DNA of 64,000 nt, taken from positions 1,860,001-1,924,000 of the forward strand of contig CP065001.1 in assembly GCA_016700155.1 (NCBI GenBank), in the 5' to 3' direction. The notes beneath the pieces were generated by a model. That model searched no databases, was not told where the DNA came from, and worked only from the letters and a program-made list of their open reading frames with translations. The stretch comes from Ignavibacteriales bacterium. Lineage in GTDB: Bacteria > Bacteroidota > Ignavibacteria > Ignavibacteriales > Ignavibacteriaceae. How positions within the stretch are numbered: position 1 is the first letter of the stretch; every line of letters begins with the position of its first letter. The translations under genes were made by a program, and so were the position numbers. Of the stretch, positions 25,794 through 34,636 are shown piece by piece.

Positions 25794-26978
25794 GTGAACC
25801 GACAAATTGTAGCAGTACTTCTATCCATACTTTCAGTCATTTCTTTTACTTCATGCAGTGATTCTCCGTCTTCAATCGGTAGTGACTTGTTATCAGGTGA
25901 TGGAATAATTGTAAGTAACTTAAATTCATTCACTGATTCTTTACAGCAATCTTCTTCATTTTACCGTGATAAAATTTCTCTTGGTAATTCTTCAAGATTA
26001 TTCCTTGGTAAGAAAAATAATTTTGAAGCTTCAATTCTTCTGAAATTCTTTTATGTACTTCCTGACTCATTGATTGCAACAATAAACAATGATAGTCTTT
26101 CAGTGATTCAGGCAAAACTTAGATTGTCAAAAGGTTATGTTTACAGCAAGGATGATGAATCTCTCCCTATAGATTTTACCGTACATAAAGTGAATAGTTC
26201 GTGGACTGCAAACTTCACCGAAGACAGTCTTCAACTGCTAAACTATGATATGACGGATTTGAGTAGTGACAGATCATTTTCAGACACGCTGTACTCCTTT
26301 ATACTGAACAGTTCGGAAGCGATGAGCTGGCTGGAGGAATCCGCCGATACAAGTCTTCCGATAAGCAATGGTATTTATATTCTACCTTCACAATCTTCCC
26401 AAAAGATTGTTGGATTTGAAGCTTTCTCAGAAGGACTTACAAATTTTGCAACGCTTGAGACAGTTTTTCAAAGACTGGATGGATTAACAGACACTCTATA
26501 TGCAACGTTAATAGCCGACGTATCTATACTAAAAGAGACTACTCCAATCCCTGCAAGCACTAATATTATTTTACAGGCGGGACTTGGTTATATGTCTGAA
26601 CTGTCATTTGATTTAAGTTCGATTCCTAAAAATGCTGTAATAAATTATGCGGAACTTCAGGTGACAAAAGATACACTATCATCGGTGCTTGGGGATGAAT
26701 TTACAAATAGCCTGCTTGCGTTTTTTGTAGTTGATAGTGCGACCAATGAATTGGATAGCACTACATCTGCTGCTTTATTTTCAGACGATACATCGTTCAG
26801 TGGAAATATAACTACCTATGCGCAAAGGTGGCAGTCAGGTGAATCGAACCAGGGACTTTTACTAATTCCTTCCGGGTTAGTTGAAGGTCTGGAATTATTT
26901 GTTCTGCGTGGAAGTACTGATGCTGATATTTCAAAACGACCAAGATTAAAAATCACTTATACTACTATTAAACAATAA
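25794..26978 (+). CDS. DUF4270-like lipoprotein
   Basis: The 394-residue product starts at GTG 25794 directly after the gmhB stop. The signal peptide ends at VISFTSCSDS (lipobox SFTSC at about residue 20). The rest is beta-rich, with SAKLRLSKGYVYSKD-like and KRPRLKITYTTI segments typical of jelly-roll surface modules and of the DUF4270 family, which in Bacteroidota commonly follows glgA. That neighbour relation and the architecture support the family name, but I cannot confirm it by alignment. It is probably anchored in the outer membrane. Confidence 0.75.
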   Translation: MNRQIVAVLLSILSVISFTSCSDSPSSIGSDLLSGDGIIVSNLNSFTDSLQQSSSFYRDKISLGNSSRLFLGKKNNFEASILLKFFYVLPDSLIATINNDSLSVIQAKLRLSKGYVYSKDDESLPIDFTVHKVNSSWTANFTEDSLQLLNYDMTDLSSDRSFSDTLYSFILNSSEAMSWLEESADTSLPISNGIYILPSQSSQKIVGFEAFSEGLTNFATLETVFQRLDGLTDTLYATLIADVSILKETTPIPASTNIILQAGLGYMSELSFDLSSIPKNAVINYAELQVTKDTLSSVLGDEFTNSLLAFFVVDSATNELDSTTSAALFSDDTSFSGNITTYAQRWQSGESNQGLLLIPSGLVEGLELFVLRGSTDADISKRPRLKITYTTIKQ

Positions 26979-28231
26979 TGATAAAAAAAATATTTAGCTG
27001 CTCGATAGTCTTCTTTACTCTGATGTCAACTTTGACAATTGCTCAAAGCAGTTCACCTTATTCAAGATTTGGTATTGGTGATATAATGCATTCATATTCA
27101 TCGAGAAGTCTCGGTATGGGTGAGCTTGGAACAGCGTCAACCGATGGTGAATTTATATCATCAATTAATCCTGCAGGCTGGTACAAAATGGGTAGGACAA
27201 GGATTGAACTTAGCTTAAAATACTTCGGTACAATCGTTTCTGATGACAACAATAAAAACTATTATGGTTCGATGGAATTTAACGGTTTAACTTTTGCATT
27301 TCCTGTGAGCAGTGAATATGGAATGAGTGTTGCCGGGGGGATGATTCCATACAGTAATGTTGGATATAAAACGCAGCAAACAGTCAGCAGCAATTTAACT
27401 ACCGGCGACTATAATCTTGAATTTGAAGGAAGCGGCGGGCTTACTAAAATCTTTTTGGGTTCATCATATAAGCTGCCTTTTGATGCTGTACTTGGTGCAT
27501 CACTGGATTATTATTTTGGTAATCTAAATTATAGATCAAGAATTGATTTCTTAAACTCAAGTAATTATGACACTGAGTTCAACAGGAAATATAATCCATC
27601 AGGATACGGTTCAACTATTGGAATTATTTCACCGGACTTCTCAGGCTTTCTAAAAAGCGAAGAGATTAGTGATTTCAGATTAGGTTTATCACTGGGACTT
27701 TTTAGTGAAATGGATGTAGATACAAGTCTGTTTTCATCTTCACCTCTTCAAAATGATACTTTATCTATAAATAAAGTAAAAATGAAAATTCCATTACAAA
27801 CTGCTATTGGATTAAGTTTTGTGATGTCTAAAAATTATCACGTGTATGTAGACTATCTTATGCAGTCGTGGAGTAATTTTGAATTCGACAGTAAAAAATC
27901 TGAACAACTTCAAAACTCCTTTATATTAAGTGCCGGTATGGAATACAAGCCATTGAAAGAGCTTGGCGCAACCTTTTGGGAACAAATAATCTGGCGATGC
28001 GGTTTAAGTTATGAGAAGACTCCTTACTTTGTTAATTCAACTTCAATTAATCAGTATGCGGTCTCAGCAGGACTTTCATTTCCAATGAGTTCTGCTAATA
28101 CGATAGATCTGGGATTTCAGTATGCAATGCGAGGAACTACAGACTCGAACCTGCTTAAAGAAAATTTATTCAGATTTAATTTAGGCATAAGTTTTGGAGA
28201 ACTCTGGTTTGTAAGACCAGAAAATAAGTAA
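26978..28231 (+). CDS. Outer-membrane beta-barrel protein (FadL/porin-like)
   Basis: The 417-residue protein has a cleavable signal (about 1-22, ending TIAQSSSPY). SRFGIGDIMHSYSSRSLGMGELGTA and SSINPAGWYKM follow, an N-terminal plug and first strand pattern seen in Bacteroidota FadL-like barrels. The remainder alternates aromatic and polar residues with strands such as MSVAGGMIPYSNVGYK and FNLGISFGELWFVRP; the closing aromatic strand fits a BAM-targeted barrel. The substrate is unknown. It overlaps the preceding lipoprotein gene by one base, suggesting joint expression. Confidence 0.8.
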   Translation: MIKKIFSCSIVFFTLMSTLTIAQSSSPYSRFGIGDIMHSYSSRSLGMGELGTASTDGEFISSINPAGWYKMGRTRIELSLKYFGTIVSDDNNKNYYGSMEFNGLTFAFPVSSEYGMSVAGGMIPYSNVGYKTQQTVSSNLTTGDYNLEFEGSGGLTKIFLGSSYKLPFDAVLGASLDYYFGNLNYRSRIDFLNSSNYDTEFNRKYNPSGYGSTIGIISPDFSGFLKSEEISDFRLGLSLGLFSEMDVDTSLFSSSPLQNDTLSINKVKMKIPLQTAIGLSFVMSKNYHVYVDYLMQSWSNFEFDSKKSEQLQNSFILSAGMEYKPLKELGATFWEQIIWRCGLSYEKTPYFVNSTSINQYAVSAGLSFPMSSANTIDLGFQYAMRGTTDSNLLKENLFRFNLGISFGELWFVRPENK

Positions 28232-28252
28232 AACAACTTTGAGGATACTAAA

Positions 28253-29518
28253 TTGAAAACGTTACAAAAAATCGGTTTAAGTTTATTCATAACTTTTATG
28301 ATAACTCAAACCGCTTACAGCAAAGGTTTGGTAACAGCACCTGAACCATGTGATTCATTAAAGATGATTGAGCTTTACAGCTTATTCTCAGAGTATCACA
28401 AAAACAAAGATTATAAAAGTGCACTGCCTTATGGATGGCAGGTTTTGGCTTGTGATCAGAAAAAATTTGCTAAATGGATTTATTATAAAATGGAAGACTG
28501 TTTATGGTGGATGCATGATTCTTCTGATTTGACCGATGTTGAAAAAACCGCACTTGCTGATTCAATGCCTGGATTCTATGATATGGCATATAATAATTAC
28601 CCCGAATCAAAACCATTTTTCCAACCTCACAAAGCTTATGTTTTTGAGACATGGTTGAATAAGCCAGCAGAAGAAGCTATCAAAGAATATGAACTAGCTG
28701 CACAGTTGGATCCTGAGATGGCTGAGTATTATTATAACCGGTTAGTGCTTCTGTATGTGGCTAATATCGCAGAAACAAATGACTATGAACTCAAAGCTGC
28801 TGAACTGTATATGTCAATGAACGAAATGTTTCCGAACAGGGGATATGATGATAAGGCTGCCGAACTGCTAGGTGATTTAGGTAAGATAGCCGATATCTAT
28901 AAAAAATCATGGGAAGCTGATCCTGAAAATGCTGAAAAGGCCTGGAAGTATGCATCAGTTTTAATCAAAGGTAATATGTGGACTGATGCAATTGTTCCTC
29001 TTGAATTTCTTGTAGGAAAATCGCCGGAAGTTGTGAACTACTGGGCTCAGCTTGCTACAGCTTATCAGAAAACGGATGATCTTAATAAAGCCGAAGCTAC
29101 TTTCAAAAAACTTATTCAACTTGAGCCTGATAAAAAGGAACATTACCTGAATCTCGGTATAGTTTATAAAGATAAAGGACAGCTTTCTGCTGCCAGAACT
29201 CAGTACCAAAAAGCAAGTGATGTCGGAAATGGCTGGGCACTTCCTATTTATTATGAAGGAAATCTATATGAGCAATCTGCGAGAAGCTGCGAATTTGATT
29301 TCGATGCTAAACTGGTTTTCCTGTTAGCTGTTGAGACATATAGAAAAGCAAAGAATATGGATGCATCAATGACACAGGCACAAGAAAGAATAAATGCTTT
29401 GTCAGTTGCGGTTCCAACTCAGGAAGATTATTTCTTCAGAGGATTTAAGAAAGGTGATGTGATCCCAATCAATGGAAAGTGTTCAACCTGGGTCGGCAGA
29501 AGTGTAACCGTTCCATAA
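28253..29518 (+). CDS. Secreted TPR-repeat protein
   Basis: The 421-residue protein begins with a signal peptide (TTG start at 28253, GAGG site upstream; cleavage near residue 23 in AYSKG). A series of helix pairs follows. Clear TPR units are PEVVNYWAQLATAYQKTDDLNKAEATFKKLIQLEPD and KKEHYLNLGIVYKDKGQLSAARTQYQKASD, with less regular units before them. A conserved-looking C-terminal tail ends FFRGFKKGDVIPINGKCSTWVGRSVTVP. Four cysteines may form disulfides outside the cytoplasm. A scaffold role in the periplasm is inferred. It is the last gene before a strong terminator. Confidence 0.85.
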   Translation: MKTLQKIGLSLFITFMITQTAYSKGLVTAPEPCDSLKMIELYSLFSEYHKNKDYKSALPYGWQVLACDQKKFAKWIYYKMEDCLWWMHDSSDLTDVEKTALADSMPGFYDMAYNNYPESKPFFQPHKAYVFETWLNKPAEEAIKEYELAAQLDPEMAEYYYNRLVLLYVANIAETNDYELKAAELYMSMNEMFPNRGYDDKAAELLGDLGKIADIYKKSWEADPENAEKAWKYASVLIKGNMWTDAIVPLEFLVGKSPEVVNYWAQLATAYQKTDDLNKAEATFKKLIQLEPDKKEHYLNLGIVYKDKGQLSAARTQYQKASDVGNGWALPIYYEGNLYEQSARSCEFDFDAKLVFLLAVETYRKAKNMDASMTQAQERINALSVAVPTQEDYFFRGFKKGDVIPINGKCSTWVGRSVTVP

Positions 29519-29541
29519 GACGACAATCGAATATTATTATT

Positions 29542-29579
29542 GAAAAGGTTTCATGCTTCTCATGAAACCTTTTCTTTTT
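29542..29579 (+). terminator. Strong intrinsic terminator after the glgA-TPR operon
   Basis: Arms GAAAAGGTTTCATG and CATGAAACCTTTTC pair perfectly over 14 bp around CTTCT and run into TTTTT. It closes the glgA-gmhB-envelope operon, so glyA needs its own promoter in the 50 bp that follow. Confidence 0.93.
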
Positions 29580-29631
29580 GAAATCAATATTCTTAACTTT
29601 CAAATCATTTTTAACATTTTACTGAATTTTT

Positions 29632-30936
29632 ATGAACACCTTTCTAAAAGAAGATAAAGAAATCTACCAGGTTGTCACATCTGAGTTCAAACGTCAAACA
29701 GAAAAATTAGAATTAATTGCATCAGAAAATTTTGTAAGCCCTGCGGTACTTGAAGCTGCTGGTTCCGTTCTTACAAATAAGTATGCTGAAGGTTACCCCG
29801 GAAAAAGGTATTACGGTGGTTGTGAATTTGTAGATATGGCTGAAGATATTGCCCGCGATAGACTAAAAAAATTATTTAATGCGGAGTATGTAAATGTTCA
29901 GCCACACAGTGGTTCACAGGCGAATATGGCTGTCCTGATGACCTTGCTCAAGCCGGGAGATAGTTTTTTAGGATTAAGTCTTGCACACGGTGGTCATTTG
30001 ACACATGGGTCTCCCGTTAATTTTTCAGGACAACTTTACAAAGCAATCGGTTATACTTTAAATCCTGATTCTCATCTGCTTGACTATAATGTGATTGAAG
30101 ATATTGCGAAAAAAGAAAAACCAAAGTTGATTATCACCGGTGCGAGTGCCTATTCGCGTGATTGGGATTATGCAAAGTTTCGCCAAATAGCTGATTCGAT
30201 AGGAGCCTATCTGATGTGTGATATGGCTCATCCGGCGGGATTAATTGCTAAAAGATTTTTATCAAACCCGCTTCCTTACTGTGATGTTGTTACTTCAACT
30301 ACTCATAAGACTCTCCGTGGACCAAGAGGCGGTGTTATTCTTATTGGCAAGGATCAGGAAAACAGGATGGGAATAAAAACTCCGAAAGGTGACAGGTTAA
30401 AATTAATGTCAGAATTAATTGACAGTATGGTAATGCCTGGAATTCAAGGTGGACCTTTAATGCATGTTATAATGGCAAAGGCTGTTGCTTTTGGTGAAGC
30501 ACTTCAGGATAGTTTTAAAACCTATGGTCAGCAGGTAATAAACAATGCAAGAACATTAGCTGATTCACTCGTCGGGTTTGGATTCAAAGTAATTTCAGGT
30601 GGAACGGACAATCATTTGATGTTAATTGATCTTAATAATAAAAATGTAACAGGCAAACAAGCCGAGATTGCATTAGAGAAAGCAGGCATCACAGTTAATA
30701 AAAATATGATACCGTTTGACCAACGAAGCCCATTTGTAACAAGTGGTATACGTATCGGAACGCCTGCTGCAACATCACGAGGGATGAAGGAAAGCGAAAT
30801 GAAAAAAATTGCGGAGCTTATTAATTCTGCCGTTTCAGCATTTGAAGATGAGGATGCATTGAGTAAAATAAAATCGGATGTTAAAGTTTTGTGTTCGGGC
30901 TTTCCACTTTATTCTCAACTTAATCAGAAGAATTAA
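29632..30936 (+). CDS. glyA: Serine hydroxymethyltransferase
   Basis: The 434-residue fold-type I PLP enzyme has ELIASENFVSPAVLEAAGSVLTNKYAEGYPGKRYYGGCEFVD, PHSGSQANMAVL, DMAHPAGLIAK and the PLP-lysine motif TSTTHKTLRGPRGG. It interconverts serine and glycine with THF, the main source of one-carbon units, which also links to the THF-consuming histidine block upstream. Start ATG 29632 has no obvious Shine-Dalgarno. Confidence 0.98.
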   Translation: MNTFLKEDKEIYQVVTSEFKRQTEKLELIASENFVSPAVLEAAGSVLTNKYAEGYPGKRYYGGCEFVDMAEDIARDRLKKLFNAEYVNVQPHSGSQANMAVLMTLLKPGDSFLGLSLAHGGHLTHGSPVNFSGQLYKAIGYTLNPDSHLLDYNVIEDIAKKEKPKLIITGASAYSRDWDYAKFRQIADSIGAYLMCDMAHPAGLIAKRFLSNPLPYCDVVTSTTHKTLRGPRGGVILIGKDQENRMGIKTPKGDRLKLMSELIDSMVMPGIQGGPLMHVIMAKAVAFGEALQDSFKTYGQQVINNARTLADSLVGFGFKVISGGTDNHLMLIDLNNKNVTGKQAEIALEKAGITVNKNMIPFDQRSPFVTSGIRIGTPAATSRGMKESEMKKIAELINSAVSAFEDEDALSKIKSDVKVLCSGFPLYSQLNQKN

Positions 30937-30938
30937 AA

Positions 30939-31700
30939 TTGTCTGACCAGGATTTTACAGAAGAATTTATAGGCGAAGAGGAAGAGCGGGAAGCTGAAAT
31001 GACCTTCCTCGATCATCTTGAAGAATTAAGATGGCGACTTATTTATGCCTTAATCGGACTGGTTGCAGCAACTGCTTTTTGCTGGATCTTTATCGATTAT
31101 CTTATTGAATTTATCCTGCTTAAACCCGCCAAAGATGCCGGTGCAACGCTGCAAAACCTTAGACCTTTCGGGCAGCTTTTCATGTATTTTCAGGTGTCAA
31201 TTGTAGCGGGAATAATCCTCAGTTTGCCTAATATCTTTTACCAGGTATGGAAATTTATTGCACCTGCATTAAAGAAAAGAGAACGAAAATATATTTTTCT
31301 CATCGTACTTTACTCGACTGTCTGCTTTCTGGCAGGGATTGTATTTGCATATTACATTATGCTTCCGCTTACTTTGAAGTTTGCTTCGCAGTTTGGATCT
31401 TCCGAAATAAGCAATGCGTTCGCAATAGATGAATACCTTTCAATTATTATAAGCGTTATGCTTGCAGCAGGACTGATATTCGAACTCCCAATGGTTTCAT
31501 TTTTTCTTTCGAAACTTGGAATACTTACACCGGCATTCATGAAAAAATACAGACGTCATTCAATTGTCATCATAATGATCTTAGCGGCATTCTTAACACC
31601 GGGCGCGGATCCGGTTTCACAATTAATTCTCGCAGCACCTCTACTTGTTCTGTATGAAATAAGCATTTTCATTTCAAAATTATCTGTACGAAAAACTTGA
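30939..31700 (+). CDS. tatC: Sec-independent protein translocase TatC
   Basis: The 253-residue product opens with an acidic tail, then MTFLDHLEELRWRLIYALIG, the TatC signature, and six membrane helices including FYQVWKFIAPALKKRERKYI and the final AAFLTPGADPVSQLILAAPLLVLYE. TatC binds twin-arginine signals. tatA/B are not adjacent. The start is TTG 30939, two bases after the glyA stop. Confidence 0.96.
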   Translation: MSDQDFTEEFIGEEEEREAEMTFLDHLEELRWRLIYALIGLVAATAFCWIFIDYLIEFILLKPAKDAGATLQNLRPFGQLFMYFQVSIVAGIILSLPNIFYQVWKFIAPALKKRERKYIFLIVLYSTVCFLAGIVFAYYIMLPLTLKFASQFGSSEISNAFAIDEYLSIIISVMLAAGLIFELPMVSFFLSKLGILTPAFMKKYRRHSIVIIMILAAFLTPGADPVSQLILAAPLLVLYEISIFISKLSVRKT

Positions 31701-32677
31701 TAAAAAAAGATCTCACTGAAATCAGTAAGCCGATAAAAACTGAACTTGAAAATTTTAACGAGCTTTTCAAGAAGTCGATGAAGTCAAAGGTTGGTCTGGT
31801 TGACCTGGTAGCAAATTATATTATGCGCCAGAAAGGGAAAAAGATTCGTCCCTTACTCGTTATGCTTTCAGCAAAAGCAACCGGCGAAGTTAATGACAGA
31901 TCTTACCGCGGCGCTGTACTGGTTGAATTGCTTCATACTGCTACTCTTGTACATGATGATGTAGTTGATAACGCAGATAAACGAAGGGGATTCTGGTCAA
32001 TCAATGCGATATTTAAAAATAAAGTTGCAGTGTTGATGGGGGATTATCTGCTCTCACGAGGATTGCTGATCGCCGTTGATGGTAAGGATTATGATTTTCT
32101 CGGTGTTATTACTAACACAGTTAAGCGAATGTCTGAAGGGGAACTCCTGCAAATACAAAAGACACGTAAATTGGATATTGATGAAGAAACTTATTTTAAA
32201 GTTATTTCAGACAAAACTGCCTCTCTGTTAGAAACGTGCTGTCAGATAGGTGCTATGAGTTGTACAACAAATCCTGAACTGCAGGAAGCGATGAGAATTT
32301 ATGGTGAATCACTTGGAATTGCATTCCAGATTCGGGATGATATACTTGACTATGAAGGTACTGCCAGTTTAATTGGCAAACCTGTTGGCGGTGACATAAA
32401 AGAAAAAAAAATTACTCTGCCCCTGATTTATTCACTTAAACAAGTGGATAAGGGTACGGCAAACGGTATCAAACGTTTGTTGAAGAACGGAAATAAAAAG
32501 GGAAACGTTACCGAAGTAATTAATTTCGTAAAGCAGAACAACGGGATTGACTATGCCCTTAAATCGGCAATACAGTATTCACAAAGAGCTAAAGATGCTT
32601 TAAAAATATTTCCTGACTCAGCAAGTAAATACGCGCTTGAATCTCTCATTGATTTTGTAATAGAAAGAAAAAACTAA
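31697..32677 (+). CDS. Long-chain polyprenyl diphosphate synthase
   Basis: The 326-residue all-helical trans-prenyltransferase has the first Asp-rich motif LVHDDVVDNADKRRG, KKIRPLLVMLSAKA for IPP binding, and the second motif IRDDILDYEG followed by GKPVGGDIKEKKITLPLIYSL. Small residues before the first motif (LLHTATL) fit a long-chain product (hepta- or octaprenyl, for a menaquinone tail). The start is TTG 31697, overlapping the tatC stop. Exact chain length cannot be read from sequence. Confidence 0.92.
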   Translation: MIKKDLTEISKPIKTELENFNELFKKSMKSKVGLVDLVANYIMRQKGKKIRPLLVMLSAKATGEVNDRSYRGAVLVELLHTATLVHDDVVDNADKRRGFWSINAIFKNKVAVLMGDYLLSRGLLIAVDGKDYDFLGVITNTVKRMSEGELLQIQKTRKLDIDEETYFKVISDKTASLLETCCQIGAMSCTTNPELQEAMRIYGESLGIAFQIRDDILDYEGTASLIGKPVGGDIKEKKITLPLIYSLKQVDKGTANGIKRLLKNGNKKGNVTEVINFVKQNNGIDYALKSAIQYSQRAKDALKIFPDSASKYALESLIDFVIERKN

Positions 32678-32680
32678 AAC

Positions 32681-33178
32681 TTATTCCTTGCTTCTCGATT
32701 TATTCAATTCATCTTTAAAGTTAAAACCTTTAATCGGTTCACGCAGTGTCAGAACCGGACAGGGAGCTTTTCTGACAACCTTTTCCGCTGTGCTGCCAAA
32801 TAGTATGTGTTCAACACCAGTATGACCATGAGTTGAAATAATTATAAGGTCAACGTCTTCTTCCTTTGCAGTATCTATTATTTCATAAAAAGGTTTACCT
32901 GTTTTAACCAATGTTTTTTTCACAAGGTCTTTTGGAATTTCTGTCTCTGCTAATTTTTCAAGTTCCTCCACAGCCCTTTTATCCATTTCAAGACCTGTTG
33001 TAGGGATTGCAATTTGTCCCATACTGAAGTCAGGTGGATAAATTATTGGCTCAACAACGTAAACAAGAATGATACCTGCGTTAAACTGCTTTGCAAAGTT
33101 TACAGCATAGCGTAATGAACTTTTTGAGTAATCAGAAAAATCGATCGGGACCAGAATTTTTTTATAATTAAGTGCCAT
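32681..33178 (-). CDS. Universal stress protein (UspA family)
   Basis: The 165-residue protein is one Usp domain: KKILVPIDFSDYSKSSLRYAVNFAKQF, IILVYVVEP and the ATP-binding loop STHGHTGVEHILFGSTAEKVVRKAPCPVLTLR (G-x2-G-x9-GS), so it is likely an ATP-binding Usp. It overlaps the upstream cNMP-binding gene by 11 bp and has a GAAGGATC site. It ends 3 bp from the convergent prenyltransferase gene with no terminator between. Confidence 0.93.
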   Translation of the reverse strand: MALNYKKILVPIDFSDYSKSSLRYAVNFAKQFNAGIILVYVVEPIIYPPDFSMGQIAIPTTGLEMDKRAVEELEKLAETEIPKDLVKKTLVKTGKPFYEIIDTAKEEDVDLIIISTHGHTGVEHILFGSTAEKVVRKAPCPVLTLREPIKGFNFKDELNKSRSKE

Positions 33179-33719
33179 GATCCTTCTCCATATTAATTAA
33201 CAATTTACTATGAAGCGCAATATGATCTTCATTTAGTTTTCTTAATCGCATTGTAAGCAGGTGATTGATACCCTTTAGAATTTTTATTCCTTTTTTAGGA
33301 TGAGTGTCAATGAATTCATCTAGATCAGGTTTGAATATTACAGCAACACTTAAATCCGTTTTTGCAATAGCAGATGCGGAACGTTTTTCGCCGTCGATAA
33401 GCGCGAGCTCGCCAAAGAAATCATTCTTGGAAAATGTGGCAAGTGAAATAAGTTTGCTTTCAACATTTCTCTGAATTATAACCTCACCTTCAATAACAAT
33501 ATACAAACCAATACCCGGGTCACCCTGATAAAATACATATTCACCAGCCAAGTAGGTTCTTTCATGAACAAAACCTGCTAATGATGCTAATTCTTTTTTT
33601 GTAAATTCAGAAAAGACTGGTATGGATTTTAAAGCTTCGAGCAAATCATTTTTTTTAGATGGACTATTAAAAAAGTTTGACCAGAAACTGCTATGAATTA
33701 TTTCGCCTTTTTCTTCCAT
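33168..33719 (-). CDS. Cyclic-nucleotide-binding domain protein without DNA-binding domain
   Basis: The 183-residue protein has one CAP-ED domain at about 35-150 (FVHERTYLAGEYVFYQGDPGIGLYIVIEGEVII, NDFFGELALIDGEKRSASAIAKTDLSVAVI). The FGELALxxxxxRSA phosphate-binding cassette is intact, so ligand binding is plausible. The C-terminal 35 residues are a helix (LRKLNEDHIALHSKLL) and no helix-turn-helix is present, so it is not a Crp/Fnr regulator. It is coupled to a Usp gene, suggesting a joint signalling or energy-state role. Confidence 0.9.
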   Translation of the reverse strand: MEEKGEIIHSSFWSNFFNSPSKKNDLLEALKSIPVFSEFTKKELASLAGFVHERTYLAGEYVFYQGDPGIGLYIVIEGEVIIQRNVESKLISLATFSKNDFFGELALIDGEKRSASAIAKTDLSVAVIFKPDLDEFIDTHPKKGIKILKGINHLLTMRLRKLNEDHIALHSKLLINMEKDHGT

Positions 33720-33727
33720 AGTTTACC

Positions 33728-34486
33728 TTAATTAAAAATTCCAAGTTCGGCAACGCGCCATAGTTTTTGACAGGGAAACCGGTTTTCATACAGCGCCCGA
33801 CCGATTATTACTGAATCCACACCGGATGAAATCAATGTTTGTACATCTGAAAGCTCGTCTTTATTTCTGATTCCGCCCGAGTGTGTAATTCTAACGCCTG
33901 TGATATCTGCGACCTTTTTTGTAAGTGCTAAATTGGGACCTTCCATCATTCCGTTCTTAACAACATCAGTAACTATAAATCTTTCTACACCAATTGATTT
34001 CATCTCAGTAGCAAAACTATAGCAGTTGATTCCAGTCTTTGTTTTTCTTCCTCTTGTCACCAGTTCACCATCAATCACATCTAACGCTACAACTATTTTT
34101 GATGGTCCGTAAAATTCAAAGAGGTTAACAAATTCATTTCTGTTTTCAATTGCCATAGTGCTCACTACGAGCCGGGCAATTCCTTTATCGATTATCATTT
34201 TTGCATCATCAAATGTTCTTATTCCGCCTGCAAATTCTACAGGAATAATTACAGAAGAACAGATTTCGCCGACGACATCAAAATTTTGTTTGGAATTATC
34301 AATGGCTGCATCAAAATCAACAACATGAAGCATCTTAGCGTTTTCAGCCCGCCATATTCTTGCCATCTCGACCGGATCATTGCCATATTCCGTGCAATTT
34401 AGTTCGGGTATTCCCTGAACAACTCTTACTGTTTTTCCGCCTCGAATATCAATTGATGGTATGACAAGAAGAAATTTATTCTTCAT
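33728..34486 (-). CDS. hisA: Stand-alone HisA-family phosphoribosyl isomerase
   Basis: From ATG 34486 the protein has 252 residues and the HisA/HisF half-barrel repeats: VIPSIDIRGGKTVRVVQG (catalytic Asp), VEFAGGIRTFDDAKMIIDKGIARLVVSTMAIEN, KIVVALDVIDGELVTRGRK (second Asp) and THSGGIRNKDELSDV...DSVIIGRALYENRF. It isomerises ProFAR to PRFAR in histidine synthesis. No other his gene is nearby, which is unusual; a paralogue with another role is possible. A longer frame from 34558 exists but lacks family support; AAGG precedes ATG 34486. Confidence 0.88.
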   Translation of the reverse strand: MKNKFLLVIPSIDIRGGKTVRVVQGIPELNCTEYGNDPVEMARIWRAENAKMLHVVDFDAAIDNSKQNFDVVGEICSSVIIPVEFAGGIRTFDDAKMIIDKGIARLVVSTMAIENRNEFVNLFEFYGPSKIVVALDVIDGELVTRGRKTKTGINCYSFATEMKSIGVERFIVTDVVKNGMMEGPNLALTKKVADITGVRITHSGGIRNKDELSDVQTLISSGVDSVIIGRALYENRFPCQKLWRVAELGIFN

Positions 34487-34599
34487 TCGGTGCCTTATGA
34501 ATTGAATGATTGAATTTTTCTGTATTAAAATAAATAATAGCTGTTCAAAAGAAAACACTTTTAATGTAGTTCCTGTACGCCGGCATTCAAGTGAATTTC

Positions 34600-34630
34600 T
34601 TGACTTTTCTGACTATAATACTGATATTTG
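34600..34630 (+). promoter_or_regulatory. Candidate Bacteroidota-type promoter for the hydrolase gene
   Basis: TTG (34600-34602), exactly 20 nt, then GATATTTG (34623-34630) differs from TAnnTTTG at one base. The predicted transcript start is close to ATG 34637, so the mRNA may have almost no leader. Confidence 0.45.
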
Positions 34631-34636
34631 AAACCG

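Noticed and set aside
33168..33719. Crp/Fnr transcription factor
   Set aside because: The cNMP-binding domain is present, but the C-terminus is a short helix with no helix-turn-helix.
34607..34620. Sigma-70-type promoter from TTGACT and TATAAT near 34600-34617
   Set aside because: Only about 7 nt separate the two boxes; the Bacteroidota-type reading with 20 nt fits better.
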